Assembly (NCBI RefSeq): GCF_015864665.1
Contig: NZ_JADYWU010000001.1
Span: 2,001,326-2,065,325 of the forward strand
Reading direction: 5' to 3'
Source of the DNA: Salinibacterium sp. SWN167
GTDB lineage: Bacteria; Actinomycetota; Actinomycetes; Actinomycetales; Microbacteriaceae
Length of the DNA: 64,000 bases
Made by a program: the position numbers and the translations under genes. This document shows, piece by piece, positions 42,746 through 53,289 of the stretch. The notes below the pieces were generated by a model, which saw only the letters and a program-made list of their open reading frames with translations, did no database searches and was not told the origin of the DNA. Position 1 is the stretch's first letter. Every line of letters starts with the position of its first letter.

Positions 42746-44329
42746 TCAGTTCGAGCTGACCCCGCACGCGGCAGCGAAGAACTCGCGTTCGTGCTCCGTC
42801 GAGGCCACGAAAGCCGTAAGCATCGCATCCCGAACTGGCGGCGCGGCATCTGCGGCGAGCGCCGTCACTATCGTGATGGCCTGCTCCGTGGCATCCGTGA
42901 AGGCGTCATCGGCATAGGTGGTCAACCAGTCGGCGTAGGGGTGCTCGGCGTGCGCGAGCGGGTGCAGGCGCGATCCGACGTCGTGGTACACCCAGAAGCA
43001 GGGCAGTAGAGCGGCAGCGAGCACGGCGTAGTCACCACGGGCAGCAGTTGCCAGCAGGTGGTTGAGGTACCCGGTGGTGGTGGCACTGGGCGAAGCAGCA
43101 AATACCTCACCGGAAGGAGACCACGACTCGTGCAATTGCAGCTCCGTCACGATGCAGCCCTCAGCGCTCGACGCCCAGAAGGCTTGTTCCGCAGCGGTGG
43201 GTGCCAGTCGGGCGGCTTCGGCGAGCGCCCGCGCATAATCGCGCAGGTAGAGCGCATCCTGAGCCAGGTACCAGACGAAGTCGCCTCGCTCGAGGGATCC
43301 ATCCCCCAGCGCCCGCACAAACTCGCCGTTGTCGATCTGAGCGCGGATGTCCGCAATCTCAGCCCACCAGTGCTCCCGCACCTCTGCCGCCGTTGGCGCC
43401 GTCTCTCCGCCCCCACGAGCCCACAGCCCCGCAAAGTGGTTGATGGGCCCATGCCCGCGCCCTACCTGCAGCGCTGCACCGGCACGAATGCTCTCGCTCA
43501 ACCACCGCTTCGACTCCCCCACAGCGGAGGCCCAATCCCCGGTCGCCGCAATGCGTGTAGCCAGCGCACTCGACAGCGAACAGCCCGTTCCGTGCGTGTT
43601 CGTCGTCTCTAGGCGGATGCCGGCAAACTCAGTCACGACCGGTACGTTCCCGAAACGAGCATCCACGAGCGCATCCGGAGCCTCAGCCCCACTCAAGTGG
43701 CCGCCCTTGGCTAGTACGCGCACCCCGTAGGAGGCAGAGACTCGCCCCGCCTGCGCCAGCACCTCGTCCCAGGTCTCGGCAGCAGGCTCTCCCGCGATGA
43801 TCGCGAGCTCAGGGATGTTCGGTGTCACCAGATCGCTGACCCGTACGAGTTCGCGCAGTGCCAGCTCGGCTTCGGTATCCAGCAGGCGATCCCCACTCGT
43901 GGCGACCATCACCGGGTCGAGCACCACGAGCGGCGGCTTCACCCGCGCCAGCCACTCCTGCACGACAGCCACGACCTCGGGAGTGCCGAGCATCCCAATC
44001 TTCACCGCGTCAATCGTGACGTCGTCGCTGACGGTATCCAACTGTTGTTTCAGAAACGAGGCCGGCGGCACATGCACACCGCTCACGCCCTGCGTGTTCT
44101 GCGCGGTCAGCGCCGTAATGGCCGCCATGCCGTAGCCGCCATTGGCCGCAATCGACTTGAGGTCAGCTTGGATGCCGGCCCCACCCGAGGGGTCGCTCCC
44201 GGCGATGCTCAGTACCCGCGGCACGCGCACCCTGCTCACGCCAGCACCAGCACTGGTACTCGCACCCGCACTCGTCCCAACGCCTGAACTCACACTCACG
44301 TTCTCTCCCTTACCCGTAACTTCACTCAC
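42746..44329 (-). CDS. thiD: ThiD-TenA fusion: HMP(-P) kinase plus thiaminase II/aminopyrimidine aminohydrolase
   Basis: A 527-residue fusion. After a Ser/Gly/Ala/Thr-rich leader (~10-35) comes ThiD (~37-300) with AGSDPSGGAGIQADLK, the ATP/anion motif region THGTGCSLSSAL and the usual ribokinase-like fold. TenA follows (~305-527) with the catalytic Cys in AALLPCFWVYHDVG and Glu in STEHEREFF. ThiD phosphorylates hydroxymethylpyrimidine for thiamine synthesis; TenA salvages pyrimidine from degraded thiamine. Fusing them couples salvage to rephosphorylation. The start is the GTG at 44329, overlapping the thiE stop as GTGA with GGGGGAG upstream; an upstream GTG at 44359 lies in thiE. Confidence 0.9.
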   Translation of the reverse strand: MSEVTGKGENVSVSSGVGTSAGASTSAGAGVSRVRVPRVLSIAGSDPSGGAGIQADLKSIAANGGYGMAAITALTAQNTQGVSGVHVPPASFLKQQLDTVSDDVTIDAVKIGMLGTPEVVAVVQEWLARVKPPLVVLDPVMVATSGDRLLDTEAELALRELVRVSDLVTPNIPELAIIAGEPAAETWDEVLAQAGRVSASYGVRVLAKGGHLSGAEAPDALVDARFGNVPVVTEFAGIRLETTNTHGTGCSLSSALATRIAATGDWASAVGESKRWLSESIRAGAALQVGRGHGPINHFAGLWARGGGETAPTAAEVREHWWAEIADIRAQIDNGEFVRALGDGSLERGDFVWYLAQDALYLRDYARALAEAARLAPTAAEQAFWASSAEGCIVTELQLHESWSPSGEVFAASPSATTTGYLNHLLATAARGDYAVLAAALLPCFWVYHDVGSRLHPLAHAEHPYADWLTTYADDAFTDATEQAITIVTALAADAAPPVRDAMLTAFVASTEHEREFFAAACGVSSN

Positions 44330-45009
44330 GCCGTCTCCCCCGATCGAACTCCAGCCCACGCTGCGGCGAGCGCCCGTGCCGCTTCTCGCGGGTCAGCAGC
44401 TCCACAGATAGCGGACACCACAGCAGCACCGTCCGCGCCGGCTGCCCGCAACAACGGAAGATCCTCAAGCCCAATACCGCCAATAGCAACAGTCGGCAGC
44501 TTGCTGACTGCGATGAGTTCAGCCATGCTGGCGTGCCCCAGAGCATCCGGAGCATCCTGTTTGGTCGTCGTGGGGTTCAGCGCGCCGATACCGACGTAGT
44601 CGACCCCGGCAGAGCGCACCCCCGCCGCAAACAGCTGATCCTCGGTAGAGGCGCTCAACCCGACAATGGCATCCGGCCCGACAAGAGCTCGAACGGATGA
44701 CACCGGCAAGTCGTTCTGCCCCACATGCACTCCGGCCACTTTGGCGCCCATTTCGCGGGCCGCCAGGTACACGTCGACGCGGTCATTAACGAGCACGGGC
44801 ACTTTTCGGGCCACAGCGGTGGAGACCCGCAAGACGATGTCGAGAAATTCGTGGGCGGGAGTGTCCTTCTCGCGAATCTGAACGACAGTGACTCCCCCGG
44901 CGACGGCCTCATAGACGAGGTCGACAAGGTCGTGTCCGGCCGCGCGAGCCTGAGCCGAGTCCGTCACGAGATAGGTGGAGAGGTCGAAGTCGTTCCGCAC
45001 GCCGCTCAC
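44326..45009 (-). CDS. thiE: Thiamine-phosphate synthase ThiE
   Basis: A 227-residue TIM-barrel enzyme with [17 protein letters not shown] (the Lys/Arg-rich phosphate region), [20 protein letters not shown] and the C-terminal AIGGI and [11 protein letters not shown] motifs. It joins HMP-PP with HET-P (the thiazole) to make thiamine phosphate. The GTG start overlaps the thiM stop as GTGA, and its end overlaps thiD-tenA. It forms one riboswitch-controlled operon with both. Confidence 0.93.
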   Translation of the reverse strand: MSGVRNDFDLSTYLVTDSAQARAAGHDLVDLVYEAVAGGVTVVQIREKDTPAHEFLDIVLRVSTAVARKVPVLVNDRVDVYLAAREMGAKVAGVHVGQNDLPVSSVRALVGPDAIVGLSASTEDQLFAAGVRSAGVDYVGIGALNPTTTKQDAPDALGHASMAELIAVSKLPTVAIGGIGLEDLPLLRAAGADGAAVVSAICGAADPREAARALAAAWAGVRSGETA

Positions 45010-45815
45010 GCGATCACCGCCCGTTCTGCAATATCGTCCACCGAGACTTCGTTCAGGGCATCCAACAGCGCTACCGCGAAGCTTCCCGGCAGTGCCGAAC
45101 GCTCCGCAGCGAGATCGGCCGCTACCGTGTACACGCTTGTCGCTGCGACCGCCGCCGTCAACGCATCCGGAGTCACCGCCGCAAACGCCGCCATGATTGC
45201 ACCCAGTGCACAGCCACCACCGGTGACCTTCGTCAGCACCGGATGCCCGTTCGTCAGTCGCACAACGCTCACGCCATCGGTCACAAGGTCGGTCGCTCCC
45301 GAGACTGCGACGGCACCGCCAGTCACCCGCGCCAGCATCTGAGCGGCAGTGAGTGCGGCATCCACGGTGCTCGTACTATCGACACCACGGCCGCCAGCAC
45401 CGAGCTCGGCGAGCGCCAGAATCTCTGAGGCGTTGCCCCGCACGATGGAGGGCCCGAGGTCACGCAGGCGATACGCGAGCGGTGTGCGCACTGGCAGAGC
45501 CCCGATAGCGACCGGGTCGAGCACCCACGGCGTTCCGGCAGCGTTGGCGGCCGGCGCAGCTTCAAGGGCTGCAGCGCGCTGCTCCTCTCGACAGGTCCCC
45601 AGGTTGATCAGCACCCCAGAGGCAACCCCGGCAAATATGCCCGCTTCGTCCGGGATATCCACCATGGCCGGCGCAGCTCCCACGGCAAGCAGCGCATTGG
45701 CGGTGAAGCCCACCACCACACTATTGGTGATGCACTGCACGAGAGGCGACGTCGATCTCACCGCCTCGAGCGCGTCTTGAGTGGCGGTCAAAAAGTTTGG
45801 TGGCGTACGCGACAT
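45006..45815 (-). CDS. thiM: Hydroxyethylthiazole kinase ThiM
   Basis: A ~269-residue ribokinase-fold enzyme: [23 protein letters not shown] near the N-terminus (thiazole site), [13 protein letters not shown] and the ATP-site [17 protein letters not shown] with the catalytic Cys-Ala region. It phosphorylates 5-hydroxyethyl-4-methylthiazole for salvage by ThiE. The start used is the ATG at 45815, nine bases after AGGGA; an ATG three codons upstream (45824) lies in the riboswitch edge. It is first in the thiM-thiE-thiD/tenA operon. With no thiC or thiG here, the operon serves salvage. Confidence 0.92.
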   Translation of the reverse strand: MSRTPPNFLTATQDALEAVRSTSPLVQCITNSVVVGFTANALLAVGAAPAMVDIPDEAGIFAGVASGVLINLGTCREEQRAAALEAAPAANAAGTPWVLDPVAIGALPVRTPLAYRLRDLGPSIVRGNASEILALAELGAGGRGVDSTSTVDAALTAAQMLARVTGGAVAVSGATDLVTDGVSVVRLTNGHPVLTKVTGGGCALGAIMAAFAAVTPDALTAAVAATSVYTVAADLAAERSALPGSFAVALLDALNEVSVDDIAERAVIA

Positions 45816-45824
45816 GCACGACAT

Positions 45825-45892
45825 CCCTTCGCTAGTTCTAACTAGATCAGGTTCGACGGGTGTGTTCTCAGCCCCGCAGGGCACCCCGTGTC
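45825..45892 (-). promoter_or_regulatory. TPP riboswitch (THI element)
   Basis: On the minus strand: ACGGGGTGCC, CGGGGCTGAGAACACACCCG, then GAACCTGATCTAGTTAGAACTAGCGAAGGGA. The CTGAGA and ACCTGATCTAG-like blocks are the TPP-binding consensus. AGGGA, the putative ribosome site of thiM, lies at its 3' edge, so TPP binding would block translation initiation. Regulation of the whole thi operon by thiamine diphosphate follows. Confidence 0.93.
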
Positions 45893-46166
45893 ACAAGTTG
45901 TGCCTCCAACATAGCGCTTCCCGCAGCTGCTCGGGCAGTCGTCGTGCGGCCCACCCTTGTGGACCACTTCTCGCTCGCGCAGGGCCTGCTCGTACCCCAC
46001 TTCTCCCCCACCGCGAGCCGGTTTGCCGCCGACTCCGAGCAATCGGGATTATTTTGCTGTCGGATGTCGTTGCACTGAGCAACAATAAAGACGACGACTG
46101 ATTTGTGCGCCCATAGTTATCCCGGCTGCTGCTTCGTCCTACCGCTTCACACACGACAGGATTTTC

Positions 46167-47690
46167 ATGACTAGCACCGCGCCGATTACCGGCAGCATTC
46201 CCCTCGCTCCCCCCGGAGCGAGCCTGTCAGCGGGCGAGGTCGACAACAGCGGCCGCAACCGTCTCGTTATCGCGCTCATGCTCGCGGCAACCTTCGTGGT
46301 CTTCCTCAACGAGACATCGCTTGTCGTGGCTATCCCCCGCATCATGGAAGACCTCAACATCGAGCCAAGCACTGCTCAGTGGTTGTCGACGTCGTTCATG
46401 CTCACGATGGCGGTAGTGATTCCGATTACCGGATTCCTCATCCAACGCTTCACGACCCGCAGCATCTTCATCGCCGCGATGTCCCTCTTCACCGCCGGCA
46501 CTCTGTTGGGAGCTATTGCGCCGACGTTCTTCATCCTCATTGTCGGACGCGTCATCCAGGCCTCCGGTACCGCGATCATGCTGCCGCTGCTCATGACCAC
46601 CGTCATGACTCTCGTGCCCCCGGCTACCCGCGGTAAAACGATGGGTAACGTGTCCATCGTCATGTCGATGGCTCCCGCCGTCGGCCCCACGGTCGCCGGC
46701 CTTGTCCTCGCCGTCTTCGACTGGCGCTGGGTGTTCATCGTCATGATCCCCATCTCAGTCACCGCGCTCATGCTCGGCATCACCAAGGTGCGCAACGTCA
46801 CCGAGCCCCGCAAGGTCTCGATCGACGTACTCTCGGTCATCCTCTCGGCCGTCGCCTTTGCCGGTCTTATCTACGGCCTCTCGAGCCTCGGCGAATCAGC
46901 CAGCGGCGAAGTACTCGTCGCGCCAGCCATCCCGATCATTGCGGGAGCCGTCAGCCTCGCGCTATTCATCCTGCGCCAACTGAAGCTGCAGAAGACCGAC
47001 AGCGCCCTACTCGACCTCCGCACCTTCGTTGCCTCCGGCTTCGCGATTTCGATCGGTCTCATGATGGTCATGATGGCGGCCCTCTTCGGCACCATCATCC
47101 TGCTGCCGATGTTCACGCAGGACGTTCTCGGCCTCGAACCCATCCAGAGCGGACTGCTCGTGCTGCCGGGTAGCCTCATCATGGGCCTTCTCGGGCCGAT
47201 CGTGGGTCGTCTGTACGACAAGGTCGGACCGCGCCCCCTCATGATCCCCGGCGCCATCGTCGTGAGCGCGTCACTCTGGAGCTTCACGATGCTCTCGGAG
47301 AACAGTTCAGCGCTCATGGTCGTTGCGATTCACGTGCCCATGAGCATCGGACTCGCCTTCATGTTCACGCCGCTGTTCACCTCGGCACTCGGGACGCTCA
47401 AGCCGCACCTGTACTCGCACGGCAGCGCCACCATCGGCACCGTGCAGCAACTCGCTGGCGCCGCCGGCACCGCGCTGTTCATTGCGTTGCTCACCGTGCA
47501 GTCCGTCGCGCTGGCCGCCGAAGGCGCGCCCAATACCGAGGCTCTCGCCGGTGGCGTGCGCCTCGCGTTCATGGCGGGTGGCGTCATCTCACTCTTCGCG
47601 GTCGTCGCCACGTTCTTCGTGAAGCGCAACGACGCCGAGATTGACGCGGATGCGGATGCCGACGCGAACGTCGCACCGGTCGGTCACTAA
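46167..47690 (+). CDS. EmrB/QacA-type drug:proton antiporter (MFS, DHA2)
   Basis: A 507-residue transporter with about 14 hydrophobic segments. DHA2 features include the N-terminal helix with LNETSLVVAIPRIMEDL (motif D1 type), GRVIQASGTAIMLPL (motif C region, with the antiporter turn near SIVMSMAPAVGPTVAGLVL) and a charged C-terminal tail. CAGGA precedes the ATG. Likely exports drugs or amphipathic metabolites; the substrate is unknown. It is divergent from the thi operon, 282 bases before; that gap shows no further features. A bidirectional terminator separates it from der. Confidence 0.87.
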   Translation: MTSTAPITGSIPLAPPGASLSAGEVDNSGRNRLVIALMLAATFVVFLNETSLVVAIPRIMEDLNIEPSTAQWLSTSFMLTMAVVIPITGFLIQRFTTRSIFIAAMSLFTAGTLLGAIAPTFFILIVGRVIQASGTAIMLPLLMTTVMTLVPPATRGKTMGNVSIVMSMAPAVGPTVAGLVLAVFDWRWVFIVMIPISVTALMLGITKVRNVTEPRKVSIDVLSVILSAVAFAGLIYGLSSLGESASGEVLVAPAIPIIAGAVSLALFILRQLKLQKTDSALLDLRTFVASGFAISIGLMMVMMAALFGTIILLPMFTQDVLGLEPIQSGLLVLPGSLIMGLLGPIVGRLYDKVGPRPLMIPGAIVVSASLWSFTMLSENSSALMVVAIHVPMSIGLAFMFTPLFTSALGTLKPHLYSHGSATIGTVQQLAGAAGTALFIALLTVQSVALAAEGAPNTEALAGGVRLAFMAGGVISLFAVVATFFVKRNDAEIDADADADANVAPVGH

Positions 47691-47746
47691 CGCTGGAGCG
47701 TGAGCGGCCGCCCTCGGCATCCGCTCACGCCGCCCTTAACGCCACA

Positions 47747-47780
47747 CGGCGAGTCACTCTCCTGAGAGAATGACTCGCCG
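47747..47780. terminator. Bidirectional terminator between the MFS gene and der
   Basis: CGGCGAGTCA pairs with TGACTCGCCG, and the inner CTCTC pairs with GAGAG to extend the stem, loop CTGA region. TTTAG follows on the plus strand. A second hairpin, GTGAGCGG...CCGCTCAC, occupies 47700-47728. Both lie between convergent genes. Confidence 0.8.
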
Positions 47781-47830
47781 TTTAGTCGTTAAGCCGAAGT
47801 TACAGTGCCGAAGCCTGTGACCTCGAGAAC

Positions 47831-49351
47831 CTACTTGCGCTTGCGCTTCTCACGCACACGCATGTTGACCTGGATGGGGCTGCCATCGAAGCCGAAGATC
47901 TCGCGCAGTCGACGCGTAATGAATCGACGGTACTGCGGGTCCAAGAACCCGGTCGTGAAGAGCACGAACGTTGGCGGGCGGCTCGATGCCTGCGTACCAA
48001 AGAGGATGCGCGGCTGCTTGCCGCCACGAAGCGGGTGAGGGTGCTCCTGCGTAAGTTCGGCCAGAAGCGCGTTGAACTTACCGGTCGGAATGCGGGTATC
48101 CCACGACGCCAACGCCAGCTCGAGAGCCGGAACCAGCTTCTCCATGTGACGACCGGTCTTAGCCGAGATGTTCACGCGAGGAGCCCAAGCGACGTGCGCG
48201 AGGTCCTTGTCGATCTCACGCTCGAGCAGATCGCGACGTTCGTCGTCGAGAAGGTCCCACTTGTTGAAGGCCAGAACGAGCGCACGGCCCGATTCGAGCA
48301 CGAGGTCAACGATCTTGAGGTCTTGAACGCTGAGCGGCTGGCTGACATCGAAGATGACAACGGCAACTTCAGCCTTTTCCAGTGCAGCGCTCGTGCGCAG
48401 CGTTGCATAGAAGTCAGCGCCCTGCGCCAAAGCAACACGACGGCGGATGCCGGCGGTGTCAACGAAGCGCCAGAACTTGCCGCCGAGCTCAATCTGCTCG
48501 TCAACCGGGTCGCGAGTCGTGCCGGCGAGGTCGTTGACAACAACGCGCTCTTCGCCAGCGGTCTTGTTGAGCAAGCTCGACTTGCCGACGTTCGGGCGAC
48601 CGAGGATAGCAACGCGGCGCGGGCCACCCACTTCTTCCTTGGCCACAGTCGAAATCTCCGGCAGCACCGTGAGCACGTGGTCGAGCAGGTCAGCAACACC
48701 ACGGCCGTGAACGGCGGATGACGGCCACGGCTGACCGAGGCCGAGGCTCCAGAGCGCAGCGGCATCCGATTCCTGATGGATGTCGTCAACCTTGTTGGCG
48801 ACCAAAATTACGGGCTTCTTGGTGGCGCGAAGCATGCGCACGACGTGCTCGTCGGTGGAGGTGGGACCAACCGTGGCATCCACAACAAAGAGCACAGCGT
48901 CGGCGAGGTCGATTGCGATCTCAGCCTGAGCAGCGACAGAGGCGTCGATGCCCTTAGCGTCGGGCTCCCAGCCGCCGGTGTCGACGATGGTGAAGTGACG
49001 GTTGTTCCACTCGGCCTTGTAGTTGACGCGGTCGCGGGTAACACCGGGGGTGTCCTCCACAACAGCTTCACGACGACCGATGATGCGGTTCACGAGTGCT
49101 GACTTGCCAACGTTCGGGCGACCAACGATCGCGAGAACCGGCAGGGCAGGCAGGTAGTAGATGGCATCCGGGTCATCGGATGCGGAGTCGAGAACCGCGA
49201 GGTCGTCGTCTTCGAGGTCGTAGTCGCTCAGGCCGGCGCGGAGCGCTGACGTGCGCTGAGCAGCCTCTTCTTCGTTCATTCCCGAAAGACGCTCAACCAG
49301 ATCTGGGTTCAGTTCGGGAAAGTCGTCTTCGGCGGGCGAATGATCGGCCAT
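47831..49351 (-). CDS. der: Ribosome biogenesis GTPase Der (EngA)
   Basis: A 506-residue double-GTPase. An acidic actinobacterial N-terminal extension (~65 residues) precedes GTPase 1 with [18 protein letters not shown] and DTGGW, then GTPase 2 with [21 protein letters not shown] and NKWD. A C-terminal KH-like domain ends in RVREKRKRK. Der acts in late assembly of the 50S subunit. The ATG lies 15 bases after the cmk stop. Confidence 0.95.
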   Translation of the reverse strand: MADHSPAEDDFPELNPDLVERLSGMNEEEAAQRTSALRAGLSDYDLEDDDLAVLDSASDDPDAIYYLPALPVLAIVGRPNVGKSALVNRIIGRREAVVEDTPGVTRDRVNYKAEWNNRHFTIVDTGGWEPDAKGIDASVAAQAEIAIDLADAVLFVVDATVGPTSTDEHVVRMLRATKKPVILVANKVDDIHQESDAAALWSLGLGQPWPSSAVHGRGVADLLDHVLTVLPEISTVAKEEVGGPRRVAILGRPNVGKSSLLNKTAGEERVVVNDLAGTTRDPVDEQIELGGKFWRFVDTAGIRRRVALAQGADFYATLRTSAALEKAEVAVVIFDVSQPLSVQDLKIVDLVLESGRALVLAFNKWDLLDDERRDLLEREIDKDLAHVAWAPRVNISAKTGRHMEKLVPALELALASWDTRIPTGKFNALLAELTQEHPHPLRGGKQPRILFGTQASSRPPTFVLFTTGFLDPQYRRFITRRLREIFGFDGSPIQVNMRVREKRKRK

Positions 49352-49365
49352 GGGTAGTCCTTTGT

Positions 49366-50040
49366 TTACATGCTGGAGCGAACAAAACTCGCGACGGCCG
49401 TCACGGTTTGATCGAAGTCAAGATTGGTGGAATCAATGGTGATGACTCCATCGGCGGCGTTCATGAAGTCCACGACTTTGGAGTCCTGCGCATCTCGATA
49501 ACTGAGTTGTTGCGCGGTTGTCGTGCTCGATTCTCCGGAGAGTTCGGCCGCACGTCTTCCCATCCTAGCTTCTTCACTGGCTGTGAGCAGAATTCGAGCC
49601 TGAGCGTCCGGTGCAACCACGGTTGTGATGTCGCGTCCTTCGACCACAATTCCGGGTTTTTCGCTTCCCGCGATGATGCTGCGGAACAGATCGACCATGT
49701 ACTGCCGCACTTCGGGCACGCGCGCGATGTTCGACACGACGCCCGTGATGCGGGGTTCGCGGATGTCGTCGGTCACGATCTCCGAGTCGACCTTCACAAA
49801 GTAATTGTCAGGGTCGATACCGATGGAGTACTCGAACCGCGGGAGCGTCTCGATCACGTCGCCGGGCCCGAGGGTGTCTACGCCGCGCTCGAGGCAGTGC
49901 AGCGCGAAACCGCGGTAGGCAGCTCCGGTGTCGAGGTAGTCGAAGCCGAGTTCGCGAGCGGTCGCTTTCGACACACTCGACTTTCCACTGCCGGCCGGGC
50001 CATCAACGGCCACCACAACAAACGACGGGTTCTTGTTCAC
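49366..50040 (-). CDS. cmk: Cytidylate kinase
   Basis: A 224-residue P-loop kinase: [22 protein letters not shown], then DTGAAYRG (CMP site) and the lid region EGRDITTVV. It phosphorylates CMP/dCMP. The GTG at 50040 overlaps the tyrA stop (GTGA) and gives the normal length; the ATG at 50064 would lie inside tyrA. Followed by der, as in many actinobacteria. Confidence 0.93.
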   Translation of the reverse strand: MNKNPSFVVVAVDGPAGSGKSSVSKATARELGFDYLDTGAAYRGFALHCLERGVDTLGPGDVIETLPRFEYSIGIDPDNYFVKVDSEIVTDDIREPRITGVVSNIARVPEVRQYMVDLFRSIIAGSEKPGIVVEGRDITTVVAPDAQARILLTASEEARMGRRAAELSGESSTTTAQQLSYRDAQDSKVVDFMNAADGVITIDSTNLDFDQTVTAVASFVRSSM

Positions 50041-51119
50041 GCGAAAGTCTCTGCAATCTTCCAACCACGAGCTTCGAGCTCGCTTATCAATACGGCTTCC
50101 TTTTCGGGCAGCACCGAGATTTCGGCCAAACCGAATTGGGCACCCGGTGAATGCTCAAGGCGCAAGTCTTCCATGTTCACGTCGGCTTCGCCGATTTCGG
50201 TGAGCAGTCGGGCGAGCTCACCTGGCTTGTCATCGACCATGACGACCAGTTGGCTGAAGTGCTTGCTCGTTCCGTGCTTGCCGGGAATACGCGCGACTCC
50301 CGCGTTGCCGCCGGCCAGAACTTCGGCGAGGGCACGACGGGCACCCGGAGCATCCGGAGTCTCGAGCGCCTCAATCGCCACACCGAGTTCGGCCTGCAGC
50401 TCACGCAAAATCTCCGCAACGGGGCCCGAGTTGGCACCCAAAATCTGCACCCACAGTTCGGGGGCACTCGAGGCAATGCGGGTCGTATCGCGCAGCCCTT
50501 GACCAGCAAGAGCCACAGCGGCATCGGATGCTCCCGCCAACCGGTGCGCGAGCAAACTCGCCACCACTTGGGGAACGTGCGAAATCAGAGCCACCGCGTT
50601 GTCGTGATCGGAGGCTGACATTGCGACGGGAATAGCACCCATCTCGATGACAACATCTTCGACCGCGCGACGACGGAAGGGCTCTCCCCTGCCAATGACC
50701 CACGGCCGACCGATAAACAGGTCCGCGCGGGCAGCAATGGCGCCGCCGCGTTCGCGTCCGGCGAGAGGATGTGAGCCAACGTAGCGATCAAGATCGGCAC
50801 CCAGCGCAATGAGTTCCTCGAGCACGCCCACCTTCACGCTCGCGACATCCGTCACCGTGGCACGCGGCCAGGCGATGAGTTCGCGAGCGACAACCTCGGC
50901 CGTGACATCCGGCGGAACCGCCACAATCACGAGCGTCGGCTTATCGTCGGCCTGCGGCGCACGACCAGCGCCATAGTCGATCGCGAGAGTTGCGTTCGAG
51001 CGCGACGCATCGTGCAAAATAACATCGACGCCCTTGGCCCGCAGGCCGTGACCAATGCTGGCACCGAGCAACCCCGCACCCACGATGCGTACTTGCCCGG
51101 TGATGCGGCCTAGGTTCAC
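50037..51119 (-). CDS. tyrA: Prephenate dehydrogenase with C-terminal ACT domain
   Basis: A 360-residue protein. The N-terminal Rossmann motif is [14 protein letters not shown], with the catalytic-type His in [13 protein letters not shown] and helical dimer region to ~280. A regulatory ACT domain follows ([25 protein letters not shown]). It makes 4-hydroxyphenylpyruvate for tyrosine. The GTG start overlaps the rluB stop as GTGA; its end overlaps cmk. Confidence 0.93.
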   Translation of the reverse strand: MNLGRITGQVRIVGAGLLGASIGHGLRAKGVDVILHDASRSNATLAIDYGAGRAPQADDKPTLVIVAVPPDVTAEVVARELIAWPRATVTDVASVKVGVLEELIALGADLDRYVGSHPLAGRERGGAIAARADLFIGRPWVIGRGEPFRRRAVEDVVIEMGAIPVAMSASDHDNAVALISHVPQVVASLLAHRLAGASDAAVALAGQGLRDTTRIASSAPELWVQILGANSGPVAEILRELQAELGVAIEALETPDAPGARRALAEVLAGGNAGVARIPGKHGTSKHFSQLVVMVDDKPGELARLLTEIGEADVNMEDLRLEHSPGAQFGLAEISVLPEKEAVLISELEARGWKIAETFA

Positions 51120-51889
51120 GACTGTTCCTCGGCCTCGCGGGCAATCGTCAGTACTGCACCCAACTCCACCTTCGTGAGGTTGCGAGTCTTTCCCAGCCCA
51201 AGGCTTCCGAGATTAAGCGGACCAAACTGGCGACGAACGAGTTCGATTACCGGGTGGCCAACTTCTTCCATCATCCGGCGCACAATGCGGTTGCGGCCCG
51301 AGTGCAGAGTGAGCTCCACCATTGTTTGGTCGTTGGATGCTCGGCCGAGCGATCGCGCCTTGTCGACGGCAATTGGGCCGTCCTCCAGCTCGATGCCCTT
51401 CATGAGCTGCGAAATGGTTTGAGCGGTCACGGTGCCTTCGACCTTGGCGATGTAGGTCTTCATCACGCCGAAGGAGGGGTGGGCAAGCACGTGGGCGAGT
51501 TCGCCATCGTTAGTGAGCACGAGCAGGCCAGAGGTCTGCACGTCGAGACGGCCGACGTTGAAGAGTCGTTCGTCGTAGTTGCCGGTGTACTGCAGCAGGT
51601 CGGGGCGACCGCTCTCGTCGGACATCGAGCTCACCACGCCGACGGGCTTGTTGAGCATGACGTAGCGCTTGGTGGTGTCGAGCTGGATTGCACTACCGTC
51701 CACCGTGACGCGGTCCGTCGGCTTCACGCGTCGGCCAGCTTCTTCAACAACCTTGCCATTGACCGCAACGCGGCCTTGGTAGATCAGGTCTTCCGACACA
51801 CGACGCGATGCCACACCGGCAGCGGCCATTACTTTTTGAAGGCGTTCGCCCTCAGGATTGCTGGGGCCTGAGCCATTAGCGTTGTTCAT
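51116..51889 (-). CDS. rluB: rRNA pseudouridine synthase RluB-type
   Basis: A 257-residue enzyme: an S4 RNA-binding domain (LQKVMAAAGVASRRVSE), then the catalytic GRLDVQTSGLLVLTNDG with active-site Asp and a C-terminal GRNRIVRRMM. It isomerises uridine in 23S rRNA (the RluB/RluE/RsuA group; exact target by homology only). The start ATG 51889 lies inside the end of scpB; the frame continues upstream to 51943, which is not used. Confidence 0.9.
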   Translation of the reverse strand: MNNANGSGPSNPEGERLQKVMAAAGVASRRVSEDLIYQGRVAVNGKVVEEAGRRVKPTDRVTVDGSAIQLDTTKRYVMLNKPVGVVSSMSDESGRPDLLQYTGNYDERLFNVGRLDVQTSGLLVLTNDGELAHVLAHPSFGVMKTYIAKVEGTVTAQTISQLMKGIELEDGPIAVDKARSLGRASNDQTMVELTLHSGRNRIVRRMMEEVGHPVIELVRRQFGPLNLGSLGLGKTRNLTKVELGAVLTIAREAEEQS

Positions 51890-52457
51890 CAAAACCGTCC
51901 GTACCATCAGATAAAAGTGGCGAGATGGGAGGCAGCTCGGCAATGGAATTGATCCCCAATTGCACGAGCATGAGCTCCGTTGTTTCGTAGTGGATGGCGC
52001 CCGTCTCGTTGTCGGTAAACGCTTCCGTAATAAGTCCTCGACTCAGTAGCGTACGCACTACTGAGTCAACATTCACTGCACGCACGGCAGCAATGGCTCC
52101 CCGACTGATCGGTTGCTTGTACGCAATGACCGCGAGCGTCTCCAGCGCGGCCTGGCTCAACCGCGACGGGTTTTGCGTATAAACGAAGTCGCGCACGGCC
52201 GAGTCGTAGTCTTCGCGCACATAAATTCGCCAGCCACCACCGACTTCGCGGAGTTCAAAACCGCGTCGCGGGCCTTCGCCTTCACCGTCGAAATCGGCGC
52301 ACAGTGCAGTGATTGTCTTGCGGATTGCCGCCACGGGTGCGTTAAGGGCCGTTGCGAGGCTCACGAGGCTCTGCGGCTGGTCGGCAACCATGAAGATCGC
52401 CTCAAGCCCGCGGGCGAGGTCGACAACGGGGGTGGCTATACGTTCGTCAGTTTCCAT
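51876..52457 (-). CDS. scpB: Segregation and condensation protein B
   Basis: A 193-residue winged-helix protein (LARGLEAIFMVADQPQSL, RLSQAALETLAVIAYKQPISRGAIAAVRAVNVDSVVRTL in two blocks, with the ITEAFTDNETG turn). It forms the ScpA-ScpB-SMC condensin. Start overlaps the end of scpA; its stop overlaps rluB. Confidence 0.93.
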   Translation of the reverse strand: METDERIATPVVDLARGLEAIFMVADQPQSLVSLATALNAPVAAIRKTITALCADFDGEGEGPRRGFELREVGGGWRIYVREDYDSAVRDFVYTQNPSRLSQAALETLAVIAYKQPISRGAIAAVRAVNVDSVVRTLLSRGLITEAFTDNETGAIHYETTELMLVQLGINSIAELPPISPLLSDGTDGFDEQR

Positions 52458-53289
52458 AATCTGCTCCCAGATTAGCGAGGCTATCGTCTGACCAGTGTTC
52501 TGCAGTCCAACGCACGGTCAGTTCGCCCAAGGGTTCAATCTGTTCGAAGGCAACATTGCCGCCGCGATAGAGCTCTAGCACCGCCAAGAAGCGGGCCACA
52601 ACAACGCCCTTCAACTCGGCGCCCGCGATCAATTGTCGGAACGTCTTCGGCTCTCCTGCCCGCAACAGCGCGACTACATGCGCAGCCTGTTCGCGGATGC
52701 TGATGAGCGGTGCGTGCAAATGGTCGAGCCCAACGCTCGGAATCTCTCGCGGTGTGAACGCCAGGGTCGCGAGTGCAGCGAAATCGTCGAGGCTGAGCGT
52801 CCACACGAGTTCGGGAGTTTGAGTGCGGTATTTCTCTTCCAAGCGCACCGACCGCACGGTGCGCGTCGCTTCCGCCTCGAAGTGCGAACCGAACCAATCG
52901 CTCGCCTGTTTGAACGCGCGGTATTGCAGCAGACGCGCAAAGAGCAGGTCGCGTGCTTCGAGCAGCGCGACATCTTCGGCATCCACGAGCTCACCCTGCG
53001 GAAGGAGTCCGGCTACCTTGAGGTCGAGCAGCGTGGCAGCAACGACCAAAAATTCGCTGGCCTGATCGAGTTCGTCGATGTCATCTGATCCATTGGCGGA
53101 CTCGAAGTGACGCAAGTACGCAATGAACTCATCCGTGATGCGCGACAGCGACACCTCAGTGATGTCGAGCTCATGCTTGGTGATGAGCGACAGCAGCAGG
53201 TCGAACGGCCCGTTGAAGTTGTTGAGAGAGACCGAGAATCCTGGTGCGGATACCTCGGTCTCGTCCACGTCGCTAGGCGACGGCGCCAC
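52447..53289 (-). CDS. scpA: Segregation and condensation protein A
   Basis: A 280-residue kleisin. LNNFNGPFDLLLSLITKHELDI is the conserved N-terminal SMC-binding region; a C-terminal winged helix (~215-270) binds the SMC cap. The start GTG (53289) lies inside the parA stop region. With scpB and parA it forms a chromosome-segregation block. Confidence 0.93.
   Translation of the reverse strand: MAPSPSDVDETEVSAPGFSVSLNNFNGPFDLLLSLITKHELDITEVSLSRITDEFIAYLRHFESANGSDDIDELDQASEFLVVAATLLDLKVAGLLPQGELVDAEDVALLEARDLLFARLLQYRAFKQASDWFGSHFEAEATRTVRSVRLEEKYRTQTPELVWTLSLDDFAALATLAFTPREIPSVGLDHLHAPLISIREQAAHVVALLRAGEPKTFRQLIAGAELKGVVVARFLAVLELYRGGNVAFEQIEPLGELTVRWTAEHWSDDSLANLGADYGN

Noticed and set aside
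49096..50502. Plus-strand open frame of 468 codons across der, cmk and tyrA
   Set aside because: Composition is unlike protein, and all three minus-strand genes are conserved; it is a high-GC shadow.
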